Source: RI-92 sp040235555
Lineage (GTDB): Bacteria; Pseudomonadota; Gammaproteobacteria; UBA6429; Thiohalophilaceae
Assembly (NCBI GenBank): GCA_040235555.1
Contig: JBECKZ010000011.1
Span: forward strand, 1-16,495
DNA: 16,495 nucleotides
Direction: 5' to 3'
The notes under the pieces were generated by a model, which was not told where the DNA came from, ran no database searches, and saw only the letters and a program-made list of their open reading frames with translations. The position numbers and the translations under genes are program-made. Shown in pieces: positions 1 to 8,648 of this stretch (its first letter is position 1; every line of letters starts with the position of its first letter).

Positions 1-86
1 AGATTCATGCCCGCGGGCCGGTTGGGCTGGAAGGTCTGACGTCACAGAAATATATCGTGTTCGGCGATGGTCACATTCGCACCTAA
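1..86 (+). CDS. proA: Gamma-glutamyl phosphate reductase, C-terminal end (partial)
   Basis: Only the last 27 codons are present, read from base 3 to the TAA at 84-86. The peptide contains IHARGPVGLEGLTSQK, which matches the conserved C-terminal end of ProA (typically HARGPxGLExLT followed by a short tail). ProA reduces gamma-glutamyl phosphate to glutamate semialdehyde in proline synthesis. The tail ends 18 bp before nadD, and proA-nadD adjacency is common in gammaproteobacteria. The identification rests on a short stretch but a distinctive one. Confidence 0.85.
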   Translation, partial: IHARGPVGLEGLTSQKYIVFGDGHIRT

Positions 87-104
87 CGCGGTCCGTAACG
101 CTTG

Positions 105-740
105 ATGATCGGTGTTTACGGCGGCACGTTCGACCCCATTCATTATGGTCACTTGCGCCCAGCGCTGGAAATCCTCGAAGCTTTCGCATTGTCGCAAATC
201 CGGTTTATTCCCAGTGGTCAGCCACCACATCGCACACCGCCGCATGCCACTGCAGCGCAACGGCTGGCCATGGTACAACGGGCGATAGAAGGGGTATCGG
301 GTTTCGTCAGTGATGCACGCGAGATACAGCGCAACGGTCCGTCTTATATGGTTGACACGCTGCGTAGTTTGCAGACCGAACTGCCCGATCACAATCTGTG
401 TTTACTATTAGGCATGGATGCTTTTGCGGCATTTCATACCTGGCATGATTGGCGCGATATCCTGCAGTTGTGCAATGTGCTGGTGATGCACCGTCCGGAA
501 TTTGAACCGGCACAAGTGATACAAGCCAGGGAATTGAAACACCTGATGGCGGATAACCTGGTGCAGGACATATCACTGTTTGTTAACAGTTGCGCGGGTA
601 AACTGATGTTTTATCCGGTGACGCAACTGGATATTTCCTCGACCCGGATTCGTGAGGCAATCAGACAGCAACGCAATGTACGTTTTTTGTTACCAGATAG
701 TGTCATTGCATTAATCAAACAGGACAGTATTTATCATTAA
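105..740 (+). CDS. nadD: Nicotinate-nucleotide adenylyltransferase
   Basis: This 211-aa protein transfers AMP from ATP to nicotinate mononucleotide, giving deamido-NAD in the cytoplasmic NAD pathway. The N-terminal nucleotidyltransferase signature GGTFDPIHYGH (residues 6-16) and the C-terminal ISSTRIREAI motif (about residues 178-188) are both intact, and the length is normal for NadD. I chose the ATG at 105; a TTG directly before it at 102 would add one residue. No clear Shine-Dalgarno is visible upstream. The gene lies 18 bp after proA and 9 bp before rsfS, so it probably belongs to the same transcript as the following genes. Confidence 0.96.
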   Translation: MIGVYGGTFDPIHYGHLRPALEILEAFALSQIRFIPSGQPPHRTPPHATAAQRLAMVQRAIEGVSGFVSDAREIQRNGPSYMVDTLRSLQTELPDHNLCLLLGMDAFAAFHTWHDWRDILQLCNVLVMHRPEFEPAQVIQARELKHLMADNLVQDISLFVNSCAGKLMFYPVTQLDISSTRIREAIRQQRNVRFLLPDSVIALIKQDSIYH

Positions 741-749
741 GAGGTTAGT

Positions 750-1106
750 GTGGAAAGCGAAGCTTTAAAGAAACTGGTAATCGAAGCATTGGAGGACGTC
801 AAGGGTATCGATATTCGTGCCCTCGATGTGAAAGGCAAGACCAGCATTACTGATGTAATGGTGATCGCCAGTGGCAACAGCAATCGCCAGGTCAAGGCCC
901 TGGCGGATTCGGTTGTTGAACATTGCAAGAAGGCGGGTGTCAGCATTTATGGCAGCGAAGGCATTGATACCGGCGAGTGGGCACTGGTCGACCTTGGCGA
1001 TGTCGTCGTGCATATTATGCAACCGTCGATACGGGATTTTTACAATCTGGAAAAATTGTGGGGCGATGAAAGTCCGGCTGTACTCAAACAGGATAATAAC
1101 GCATAA
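750..1106 (+). CDS. rsfS: Ribosomal silencing factor RsfS (Iojap/DUF143 family)
   Basis: This 118-aa protein belongs to the family that binds ribosomal protein L14 (uL14) and blocks joining of the 30S and 50S subunits, reducing translation in stationary phase or starvation. The family signature is plain: a central block DVKGKTSITDVMVIASG, then GIDTGEWALVDLGDVVVHIM and the terminal RDFYNLEKLWGD. The start is GTG at 750, supported by the purine-rich AAGAGG at 739-744 at a suitable distance. It sits between nadD (9 bp) and rlmH (6 bp), the usual arrangement for this trio. Confidence 0.95.
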   Translation: MESEALKKLVIEALEDVKGIDIRALDVKGKTSITDVMVIASGNSNRQVKALADSVVEHCKKAGVSIYGSEGIDTGEWALVDLGDVVVHIMQPSIRDFYNLEKLWGDESPAVLKQDNNA

Positions 1107-1112
1107 ATCCCG

Positions 1113-1580
1113 ATGCGTTTGCATATCATTGCCATGGGGGATCGCATGCCGGCCTGGGTACAGCAGGGTTACCAGGAGTATGCCAAGCGGCTGGGTTCAG
1201 AATTGCAGTTACAGTTGCATGAACTGACGCCGGAGAAACGCGGTAAGAACGTGGACGTTAACCGGATACTGCAAAAAGAAGGTGAGCGTATGTTGCAAGT
1301 GATTCCCACTAACTGCGATGTGATTGCGCTGGATCGCGAAGGCCAGATGTTATCAACGGAATCACTGGCGGATAAACTGCGACAATGGCTGGGAGCGGGG
1401 CGCGATCAGGCCTGGCTGATTGGTGGCCCTGAAGGAATGTCGACAGTGTGTTTACAGCGGGCGCAATTGCGATTGTCGTTTTCACCCATGACCTTTCCTC
1501 ATCCCTTAGTGCGCATTATTCTGGCAGAACAAATTTACCGGGCATATTCGATCCTGAAAAATCACCCTTACCATAAATAA
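1113..1580 (+). CDS. rlmH: 23S rRNA (pseudouridine1915-N3)-methyltransferase
   Basis: This 155-aa SPOUT-class methyltransferase methylates pseudouridine 1915 in helix 69 of 23S rRNA on assembled 70S ribosomes, using S-adenosylmethionine. The length matches the E. coli enzyme as I recall it. Visible motifs are the N-terminal MRLHIIAMGDRMPAWV, KRGKN (residues 42-46), the SAM-knot loop IGGPEGMS (103-110), and the C-terminal FPHPLVRIILAEQIYRA with terminal NHPYHK. It starts 6 bp after rsfS and ends 5 bp before maf, so the genes are probably co-transcribed. No strong Shine-Dalgarno is seen, so translation may depend on the upstream gene. Confidence 0.97.
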   Translation: MRLHIIAMGDRMPAWVQQGYQEYAKRLGSELQLQLHELTPEKRGKNVDVNRILQKEGERMLQVIPTNCDVIALDREGQMLSTESLADKLRQWLGAGRDQAWLIGGPEGMSTVCLQRAQLRLSFSPMTFPHPLVRIILAEQIYRAYSILKNHPYHK

Positions 1581-1585
1581 TAAAA

Positions 1586-2191
1586 ATGATGGATGTTGAT
1601 GTCTACCTGGCTTCTGCTTCACCTCGTCGACGTGAGCTCTTGCAACAACTGGGAGTACGCTTTGCAGTGCGCGTTGCCGATGTCCCGGAAACATTACAGC
1701 AGAACGAAACACCGCGAGAATTTGTACAACGCCTTGCACTGGAGAAGGCAAACAGGGTCTGGCAGTCACTCAATCTGACACAGCGCCGTCCGGTGGTCGG
1801 TGCGGACACGGTGGTCACCATTGATGAACATATCCTGGGCAAGCCGGTCTCAAGGGAACATGCACTGGAGATGCTTACTATCTTATCAGGTCGCACGCAC
1901 GAGGTGCTGACCGGTGTGGCGGTCGTTAGTCAGCAACATTCAGTTTGTGTTAATGTCAGTGCAGTACGGTTTCGTGTCCTGGATCCGGTTCAGATAGAGG
2001 CCTATTGGCAAACGGGTGAACCCGCGGATAAAGCCGGTGCCTATGCCATACAAGGATATGCCGCCGCATTTATCGAACATCTCAGTGGTAGTTATTCCGG
2101 TGTCATGGGGCTGCCACTGTATGAAACCAGCAATCTGCTCAAACAACAAGGTGTCCCAATTTGGCAAGCAGCGACGGTAGCCCATGAGTGA
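1586..2191 (+). CDS. maf: Maf-family nucleoside triphosphate pyrophosphatase (YhdE type)
   Basis: This 201-aa protein hydrolyses nucleoside triphosphates to monophosphate and pyrophosphate. The YhdE branch prefers dTTP/UTP and modified pyrimidine nucleotides, and Maf proteins have also been linked to septum formation. Visible motifs are SASPRRREL (residues 10-18), GADTVV with the catalytic-base Asp at 74, KPVSREHALEML, and DKAGAYAIQGYAAAFI followed by SGSYSGVMGLPLYET. The DKAGAYxIQG block and the neighbouring rng point to YhdE rather than the m7GTP-specific YceF branch. Two ATGs occur in tandem (1586 and 1589) and neither has a good Shine-Dalgarno. The 3' end overlaps rng by 8 nt (ATGAGTGA), suggesting translational coupling. 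Confidence 0.93.
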   Translation: MMDVDVYLASASPRRRELLQQLGVRFAVRVADVPETLQQNETPREFVQRLALEKANRVWQSLNLTQRRPVVGADTVVTIDEHILGKPVSREHALEMLTILSGRTHEVLTGVAVVSQQHSVCVNVSAVRFRVLDPVQIEAYWQTGEPADKAGAYAIQGYAAAFIEHLSGSYSGVMGLPLYETSNLLKQQGVPIWQAATVAHE

Positions 2192-3656
2192 AGAACTGTT
2201 AATCAATGTCACCCCCCAGGAAACACGCATCGCCTTTGTTGAAAACGGGGTGTTGCAGGAAGTGTATATCGAACGCGCCCGTAAACGCGGCCTGGTGGGC
2301 AATGTCTACAAGGGCGAAGTGTGTCGGGTGTTACCAGGAATGCAGGCGGCATTTGTCGAAATTGGGCTCGAACGTACGGCTTTTCTGCATGCATCGGACA
2401 TTGCGCGTGAGGTAGAAGCCGAAGAGGCTAACCTCGAACCCAAACCGGAAGGTCAGATTGTTGATCTGTTGCAGGAAGGTCAGGAAGTGGTGGTGCAGGT
2501 AGTCAAGGATCCCATGGGTAGCAAGGGAGCACGGCTCACCACTCAGATCTCCATACCTTCACGTTATCTTGTATTCATGCCGGGTGCTCAACATATCGGT
2601 GTTTCACAGAAGATCGAAGACGCGGCTGAACGTCAACGGCTCAAGGATATCGTGACCACCCTGGCCCCCCAGTTTGAAACCGGTGGCTACATTGTGCGTA
2701 CCGTGGCAGAGGGTACCAGCGAGGAAGAATTGCAACGCGACATGCGTTTCCTGCAGAAACTGTGGCTGGCGATTGGAGAGAAAGTCAAAAGCGAACCTGA
2801 CACAGCCCTGGTGCATGAAGATTTACCCTTGGCAATGCGGACCATGCGCGACCTGGGTGACACGGATTTGGAAAAGATTCGGATTGACTCACGCGAAACT
2901 TACGAGCGAATCAAGAAATTCGCCGGTAAATTCATTCCGCAACTGGAACCCTGCGTCGAACACTATCCCGGTGAGCGACCGATTTTCGATCTTTACGGGG
3001 TTGAGGATGAAATCCGCAAGTCTCTGGACCACAAAGTCCAGTTGAAATCCGGTGGTTATCTGATCATCGATCAAACCGAGGCGATGACAACCATTGATGT
3101 TAATACCGGTGCCTTTGTCGGGCATCGCAATCTGGAAGAAACCATTTTCAAAACCAACCTGGAGGCTACCCAGGCGATTGTGCGACAGCTGCGCCTGCGT
3201 AATCTTGGTGGCATTATCATTATCGACTTTATCGACATGACCGATATGGATCACCGCCGCCAGGTGATTCGTGCACTGGAAAAAAACCTCGAACGCGATC
3301 ATGCCAAAACCCACATCAGTGAGGTCTCGTCGCTGGGTCTGGTGGAGATGACACGTAAGCGCACACGCGAATCGCTCGAACATATCCTGTGTGAATCGTG
3401 TCCGACCTGTAGTGGACGTGGCACCCTTATGACGGCGGAAACTGTTTGCTACGAGATCTTTCGTGAGATCTTGCGCGAGGCACGTCAGTTTGATGCACAA
3501 CAGCTACTGGTTCTCGCGTCACAGACTGTGATTGACCTGTTGGTGGACGAGGAGTCTACCAGCCTGGCGGAGCTCGAGGAATTTATCGGGAAGCCTATCA
3601 AGTTACAGGTAGAGTCGGAATATACCCAGGAGCAGTTTGACGTCGTCCTGATGTAA
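2184..3656 (+). CDS. rng: Ribonuclease G
   Basis: This 490-aa endoribonuclease of the RNase E/G family processes the 5' end of 16S rRNA and contributes to mRNA decay. The N-terminal S1-type RNA-binding region (roughly residues 35-125) includes GNVYKGEVCRVLPGMQAAFV. The two catalytic metal-binding Asp residues are D305 (in TTIDVNTG) and D348 (in IIDFIDM). The zinc-link cysteines lie in CESCPTC (residues 403-409). Length and lack of a long C-terminal scaffold indicate RNase G rather than RNase E. The start overlaps the maf stop, and yhdP follows after 21 bp, as in the E. coli maf-rng-yhdP order. Confidence 0.96.
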   Translation: MSEELLINVTPQETRIAFVENGVLQEVYIERARKRGLVGNVYKGEVCRVLPGMQAAFVEIGLERTAFLHASDIAREVEAEEANLEPKPEGQIVDLLQEGQEVVVQVVKDPMGSKGARLTTQISIPSRYLVFMPGAQHIGVSQKIEDAAERQRLKDIVTTLAPQFETGGYIVRTVAEGTSEEELQRDMRFLQKLWLAIGEKVKSEPDTALVHEDLPLAMRTMRDLGDTDLEKIRIDSRETYERIKKFAGKFIPQLEPCVEHYPGERPIFDLYGVEDEIRKSLDHKVQLKSGGYLIIDQTEAMTTIDVNTGAFVGHRNLEETIFKTNLEATQAIVRQLRLRNLGGIIIIDFIDMTDMDHRRQVIRALEKNLERDHAKTHISEVSSLGLVEMTRKRTRESLEHILCESCPTCSGRGTLMTAETVCYEIFREILREARQFDAQQLLVLASQTVIDLLVDEESTSLAELEEFIGKPIKLQVESEYTQEQFDVVLM

Positions 3657-3677
3657 ACCCTAACCCTATCAACTGCC

Positions 3678-6600
3678 ATGGCGAAATTTATAACCAGTTT
3701 GCATTGGGTTCACCGGATCTTCTGGTATATCGTGGCGGCCGTGATTATCACCCTGGCGATTGGTATCTCGCTGGTCCGCATCTTTCTCCCGGATGTAAAA
3801 GTTTATCGCGAACAAATAGAACATATTGCCAGCACTTTTCTCGGCCAGGAAGTGCATATTCAGTCGATGGATGCCCGCTTGTCCGGGGTAACACCGATGA
3901 TCATCTTCCGTGATGTACGTTTGCTGGATGATGCCGGTAAACAAGAAATTATGCACTTTGATCAGGTGCGGCTGGGTCTGGATGTCTGGCGTAGTTTGAC
4001 CAATCGCAAGTTGATCCCGGAGAGTTTTACAGTCTACGGTGTAAATCTTGGCATTATACGGCGCAAGGATCATACCCTGGTATTGCAGGGCCTGGATATG
4101 GCCAGGTTTGAACAACAAATCAATGCGGTGCCTGAGACAATCGATACCGAGTCCAGTGAACTGGCAAAATGGTTGTTTGAGCGCAGCACGCTGGCCCTCA
4201 AACACAGTACGGTTGTCTGGCGTGATGCGCTTCGTGGTAACAAGATATTACGATTTGACGATGTAAATCTTGATATTCGCAATGACGGCGATCGCCATCA
4301 GTTCACCGGAATGATTTCCCTGCCAGTCAGTATGGGCAGTGCGGTGGAGTTTGCTTTCGATTTTAAGGGTAATATCCTCAATCCGGCCCAATGGCAGGGC
4401 CAGTTTTATACGCGCGGCAATTCACTGCAAATTGCCAATTGGGGTATCAAGCCGGCAATCTTACACACTACGCTGGAAGAAGGTGTGCTGAATGTTGAGA
4501 TGTGGGGACAGTGGCAGGCTGGTGCTGTCACGGCACTCACTACCAATCTTCAAACCAATAATATTCGCCTGAGCGTTGGGACGCAGAAAAAGCCACTGCA
4601 GATTAAACAGGTGTCTGGACTGTTTGACTGGCGAAAACAGGGCGACGGTTGGCAATTGAACATTGATCGATTGCGTTACCAGGGCGAATCCGAGCTCTGG
4701 CCGCAAACTAGTGTGCGGGTCGTATATCACTATGGCGAAGGCAAAATGGCCAGCATTGATGGCTATAGCAGCTATGTCCATTTAGCTGACACGGTACAAC
4801 TGCTTCGTGATATTGCTGTACTGGACAAGTCATCACTGCACATACTCAATCAGCTTGCGCCGCGAGGTGACCTATCAAATTTACATGTTCACTACCAGGC
4901 GACTGATAACGCGCTACCGAAGCTGATGATCAGTACTGACTTCAAGGACCTGTCTTTGCATGCCTATAAACATTTTCCCGGTGTGGCAGACCTCGACGGC
5001 ATGTTATGGACCAACCAGCAACATGGCGCAGTCAGTTTTGCTGACTCATCCCTGCAGTTGAACGTACCAACCTTATTCCGCAAGCCTTTCGATATCACTC
5101 GCCTGGAAGGGACCGTGCAATGGTGGCACGCCTATGATGCATGGCATGTTAACAGTCCGGAGCTGGCATTCGAAAGTAAGGATATCCAGACGAATGTGGC
5201 GGTGAATCTCAGCATCCCCGATAATCATGCCTCACCATTTCTGGATCTGCAGGCCCATTTCGCCAATGGCAATGTGCAACAGACATGGCGCTACCTGCCA
5301 GTGGGTATCATGGATAATGATCTGGTCAAGTGGGTAGATCGCAGTGTGATCGATGGCCGGGTGAAGAATGGTAATGCCCTGTTCCATGGCCGTTTGCATG
5401 ATTTTCCGTTTATAGAACAGCCGGGCACCTTCGTGGTCGATTTTCAGGTGCAGGATGCCTTACTGGATTATCGCAAGGGCTGGCCAGGTATCACTGCCAA
5501 TGAACTGGAGGCACGCTTTACCGGAAAAGGCATGTCCCTTTCCGTTCCCAAAGGCAAGCTGTATAACACACGACTTGGCAACACGACTGTGGCCATTGAT
5601 GACTTTCGGCTACCAGTACTGTCGATTGCCGGTAAGTTCAATGGTGATGCCGATGATGTTGTACACTTTCTGGTTGAGAGTCCAATTGCGCCCGCAGCGA
5701 CGGGATTTTACAAACAGAGTCAAATCACTGGCGGAATGAACGGTGAGCTGAGTTTATCGATTCCCCTGAGCAAAAAAGCTGAGCAAAGCCATCCAACAGA
5801 CTATAAAGGTTTTGTTTATGTCAAAAATGCCAGGCTCTCTGCATGGCAAAACCGCCTGGTCGTGAACAATATTTCCGGCAGGTTGAATTATTCAACCAAT
5901 GGTGTGTTCTCAGACAAGTTACAGGGACGTTTTAGCGGACAGCCGACACAGTTTAATGTCTTTACCCGTGATGCTGGTCTGCATTCGATTATCGAGGTCA
6001 GCATGTTGGGGACACTGGATGTGGCGAAGCTGTGGGACAAATTACCGCTCAATGGTCTGGAAAAACGTATCAGCGGTAAAACGCCCTGGCAGGGGATGCT
6101 GAGTTTTGGCAGCGAAGATCCAAACGATCCAAAACAGGTTAGCCTGCAGATTACTTCGCAACTAGCAGGGATTCAGTTCGACCTGCCACCTCCCATGAAC
6201 AAAACGGCAGAGTCAGCGGAAGACTTTCGTCTGGCATTGACCTTTGCGGACCAGGATCATATCCCGGTTAATTTGAAGTTAGGTAATCGCATCAATGCAG
6301 CCCTGTTACTACAGGCACCATCTGATCAACCTTTGCATCTGGATAAGGGGATGATCGCCTTTTCTGATCAGGCAGCGAGCCTGCCAAAAGAAGATCAGTT
6401 AGTACTGCGCGGCAGCATACCCGTGTTTCCCATTGATGAATGGCAGGCCATACGAAAACAACTCGCGTCGACAGATAAAATGTCCGGCCTGGACAATCTT
6501 GGCCTGCCGGTTGTGCTGGACATGGACTACCTCAATGTCACGACACAGGCCGATGCACCGCAAGTCGCAGCTGACGATCCACGCAAGATAGCCTTGTTCA

Positions 6601-7415
6601 ACGGTGACATACGTAACCTTGTGTATGATGACATGCACCTGGGCCACCTTGTACTCAAGACCTCACGCCAGACTGACGGGATTCGCTTTGACAAAATTAA
6701 TCTGGACGCCCCGGATATGAAGCTAAAGGGTGAAGGAAGCTGGTTTGTACGTGATGGCAAACAGCATACCAACGTGTTGCTGTCACTTAGCAGCGATAAC
6801 GTCGGTAACATGATCTCTCAGTTGGGTTACAAAGGGGTCATACGCAATGGCAAAGCCAGGACTGTCTTGCAACTTAACTGGGATAATGCCCCCAATCACT
6901 TCAGCTTTGCTAAACTTAATGGCACCCTGGGCACAGTAATTAATGACGGCACTATCGCAGAGGTTGAACCTGGCGCTGGCCGGTTACTGGGTTTGTTAAG
7001 CCTGTCCGAACTGCCACGTCACCTGGCGCTGGATTTTAGTGAATTCAAGCAAGGATTAAAATTCAAGCAGATCCTGGGGCAGTTTGATATTGTAGACGGT
7101 GACGCCTTTACGCAAAATCTGCATATTGTCAGTCCGATTGCCCTGATTGATATCGATGGCCGGACTGGTCTGGCCAAGCGCGATTATGATCTTGATGTTT
7201 CGGTGGCACCGAATGTCTCCAAGACCCTGCCAGTGATCAGTTGGCTGGCCTGGGGGGGCCAGGTCGGTGCCTTGACTTTCCTCATGGATCAATTGTTTGG
7301 CACGGAATTCAATAAATCCATTGCCAGTAGTTACCGGGTGACCGGGTCATGGGAAAAACCGATAATCAAGGAAATTCCGCGTTCGAAACAAACTGCGAAA
7401 GAGTCACAACCATGA
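3678..7415 (+). CDS. yhdP: AsmA-like envelope phospholipid-transport protein YhdP
   Basis: This very long protein (1245 aa) matches the YhdP/DUF3971 AsmA-like family. A single N-terminal membrane segment (about residues 13-34, IFWYIVAAVIITLAIGISLV) is followed by a large beta-rich periplasmic body. The conserved AsmA-type C-terminal block runs from about residue 1095 to 1235 and includes GRLLGLLSLSELPRHL, a VAPNVSKTLP stretch and the terminal YRVTGSWEKP. In E. coli, YhdP, TamB and YdbH are bridge-like proteins that carry phospholipids from inner to outer membrane. The TGA stop overlaps the next start codon as ATGA (7412-7415), so the small exported protein downstream is probably translationally coupled. 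No Shine-Dalgarno is evident. Confidence 0.94.
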   Translation: MAKFITSLHWVHRIFWYIVAAVIITLAIGISLVRIFLPDVKVYREQIEHIASTFLGQEVHIQSMDARLSGVTPMIIFRDVRLLDDAGKQEIMHFDQVRLGLDVWRSLTNRKLIPESFTVYGVNLGIIRRKDHTLVLQGLDMARFEQQINAVPETIDTESSELAKWLFERSTLALKHSTVVWRDALRGNKILRFDDVNLDIRNDGDRHQFTGMISLPVSMGSAVEFAFDFKGNILNPAQWQGQFYTRGNSLQIANWGIKPAILHTTLEEGVLNVEMWGQWQAGAVTALTTNLQTNNIRLSVGTQKKPLQIKQVSGLFDWRKQGDGWQLNIDRLRYQGESELWPQTSVRVVYHYGEGKMASIDGYSSYVHLADTVQLLRDIAVLDKSSLHILNQLAPRGDLSNLHVHYQATDNALPKLMISTDFKDLSLHAYKHFPGVADLDGMLWTNQQHGAVSFADSSLQLNVPTLFRKPFDITRLEGTVQWWHAYDAWHVNSPELAFESKDIQTNVAVNLSIPDNHASPFLDLQAHFANGNVQQTWRYLPVGIMDNDLVKWVDRSVIDGRVKNGNALFHGRLHDFPFIEQPGTFVVDFQVQDALLDYRKGWPGITANELEARFTGKGMSLSVPKGKLYNTRLGNTTVAIDDFRLPVLSIAGKFNGDADDVVHFLVESPIAPAATGFYKQSQITGGMNGELSLSIPLSKKAEQSHPTDYKGFVYVKNARLSAWQNRLVVNNISGRLNYSTNGVFSDKLQGRFSGQPTQFNVFTRDAGLHSIIEVSMLGTLDVAKLWDKLPLNGLEKRISGKTPWQGMLSFGSEDPNDPKQVSLQITSQLAGIQFDLPPPMNKTAESAEDFRLALTFADQDHIPVNLKLGNRINAALLLQAPSDQPLHLDKGMIAFSDQAASLPKEDQLVLRGSIPVFPIDEWQAIRKQLASTDKMSGLDNLGLPVVLDMDYLNVTTQADAPQVAADDPRKIALFNGDIRNLVYDDMHLGHLVLKTSRQTDGIRFDKINLDAPDMKLKGEGSWFVRDGKQHTNVLLSLSSDNVGNMISQLGYKGVIRNGKARTVLQLNWDNAPNHFSFAKLNGTLGTVINDGTIAEVEPGAGRLLGLLSLSELPRHLALDFSEFKQGLKFKQILGQFDIVDGDAFTQNLHIVSPIALIDIDGRTGLAKRDYDLDVSVAPNVSKTLPVISWLAWGGQVGALTFLMDQLFGTEFNKSIASSYRVTGSWEKPIIKEIPRSKQTAKESQP

Positions 7416-7828
7416 ACTACTCTAGCCGACGTTCTGTGCCGTACCTTTGTATGGTTGTCATCTTGCTCTGTCTACCTGTTGCCGGTGTCGTGGCGCAAAC
7501 GAAACAATCACCGGTCTATATCCTGACGGCCAGTGACTGGAATGTACCGCGTACCACCGAGACCATATTACACATGCCTGCCCTGCAACACACAGTTCAG
7601 GACTACAATAAACATCCCAATGCAAAGATTCAGATTCATTATCCCGGGGGTGATGAAGGCACGCTATGGGCTACGGAATTACGCAGCTGGCTGGTGGCGC
7701 TTGGAATTGCTTCACGCCATATCGAATTGCTGCCGGGATCACGCAAAGACGGGCAACTGGAGATGCAGGTGATCACGCCAGCCGGGTTCACGCCATCGAA
7801 CCCTGCCAAGGCGGGGGCTGATCAATGA
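7412..7828 (+). CDS. Small exported protein of unknown function
   Basis: I do not recognise this 138-aa protein. The ATG at 7412 overlaps the yhdP stop as ATGA, and its own TGA overlaps the amidase start at 7825, which supports this start over longer in-frame readings inside yhdP. Residues 1-28 form a clear Sec signal peptide: basic SRR, hydrophobic core YLCMVVILLCLPVAG, then VVA before Q29. The mature part (about 110 aa) has a predicted strand (AKIQIHYPGG, 71-80), a helix (TLWATELRSWLVALGI, 84-99) and a strand (RHIELLPG, 102-109). That spacing is loosely like the OmpA-C peptidoglycan-binding fold, but no diagnostic motif is complete. Position suggests an envelope role with YhdP; this is inference. 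Confidence 0.8.
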   Translation: MNYSSRRSVPYLCMVVILLCLPVAGVVAQTKQSPVYILTASDWNVPRTTETILHMPALQHTVQDYNKHPNAKIQIHYPGGDEGTLWATELRSWLVALGIASRHIELLPGSRKDGQLEMQVITPAGFTPSNPAKAGADQ

Positions 7829-8646
7829 TCACCGTGGCTGCCGTCCAGATGGTCTCCGTACCGGAACGCGAGACCAACCTTGAACAGGCGGCACAATTGA
7901 TCGCGAGGGCCGTAGAGCAAGGCGCCAAACTGATCGTGTTACCGGAAAATTTTGCCCACATGGGCGTGGTAGAAACCGACAAGCTGGGCCTGGCCGAGCA
8001 ACCGGGCCATGGTCCGATTCAGGCATTTCTGAGTGAACAGGCAAAACAGCACCAAATCTGGCTGGTGGGAGGAACACTGCCGATGGCCGGGGTTTCACCC
8101 ACACAAGTACGGGCGGCGTGCCTGGTATTCGATGCGCAGGGTAAGCAAGTCGCACGCTATGACAAAATCCATCTGTTTGATGTCAGTATTGCGGAAACTG
8201 ACGAAACCTATCGTGAGTCTGATACCATCGAGCCCGGCGATCAGCAGGTGGTGATCGATACACCATTTGGGCGTGTGGGCATTGCTGTGTGTTACGACCT
8301 GCGTTTTCCCGAGATGTTTCGCGCCATGGCAGCGACGGGACTCGATCTGATAGTGATCCCGGCGGCGTTTACGGCGACGACTGGCCAGGCACACTGGGAG
8401 GTCCTGTTGCGGGCACGGGCGGTGGAGAATTTGTGTTATGTTGTGGCCGCCGGCCAGGGTGGGCACCATGCCAACGGGCGCGATACCTTTGGTGAGAGTA
8501 TGATTGTGGACCCCTGGGGCAAGGTGGTATCCCGCCTGGTACAAGGTGCGGGGGTTGTAACCGCCACGCTGGACCCCAACTTATTACAGAGTCTGCGTCG
8601 AAATTTTCCGGCGTTGTCTCATCGACGATTGGAGTTATGGAAGTAA
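7825..8646 (+). CDS. Carbon-nitrogen hydrolase, probable deaminated glutathione amidase (Nit1-like)
   Basis: This 273-aa protein has the complete nitrilase-superfamily triad: Glu41 in LPENF, Lys114 in YDKIHLFD, and Cys156 in VCYDLRFPE. The length and the HLFDV...YRES...EPG signature resemble the Nit1/YbeM group, which hydrolyses deaminated glutathione made by transaminase side reactions, freeing alpha-ketoglutarate and Cys-Gly. An omega-amidase or other short-chain amidase cannot be excluded from sequence alone. The start is the ATG at 7825, overlapping the previous stop (ATGA). The stop lies 2 bp before the preferred tldD start. A nitrilase-family gene just upstream of tldD is a recurrent arrangement in gammaproteobacteria as I recall. 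Confidence 0.88.
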   Translation: MITVAAVQMVSVPERETNLEQAAQLIARAVEQGAKLIVLPENFAHMGVVETDKLGLAEQPGHGPIQAFLSEQAKQHQIWLVGGTLPMAGVSPTQVRAACLVFDAQGKQVARYDKIHLFDVSIAETDETYRESDTIEPGDQQVVIDTPFGRVGIAVCYDLRFPEMFRAMAATGLDLIVIPAAFTATTGQAHWEVLLRARAVENLCYVVAAGQGGHHANGRDTFGESMIVDPWGKVVSRLVQGAGVVTATLDPNLLQSLRRNFPALSHRRLELWK

Positions 8647-8648
8647 GC

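Noticed and set aside
2889..3500. A 203-aa - strand frame inside rng
   Set aside because: It is the reverse strand of strongly conserved RNase G coding sequence, including the catalytic motifs; no independent support.
3657..3672. CCCTAACCCTA resembling a telomere repeat between rng and yhdP
   Set aside because: Fewer than two full units in a 21-bp bacterial spacer; coincidence.
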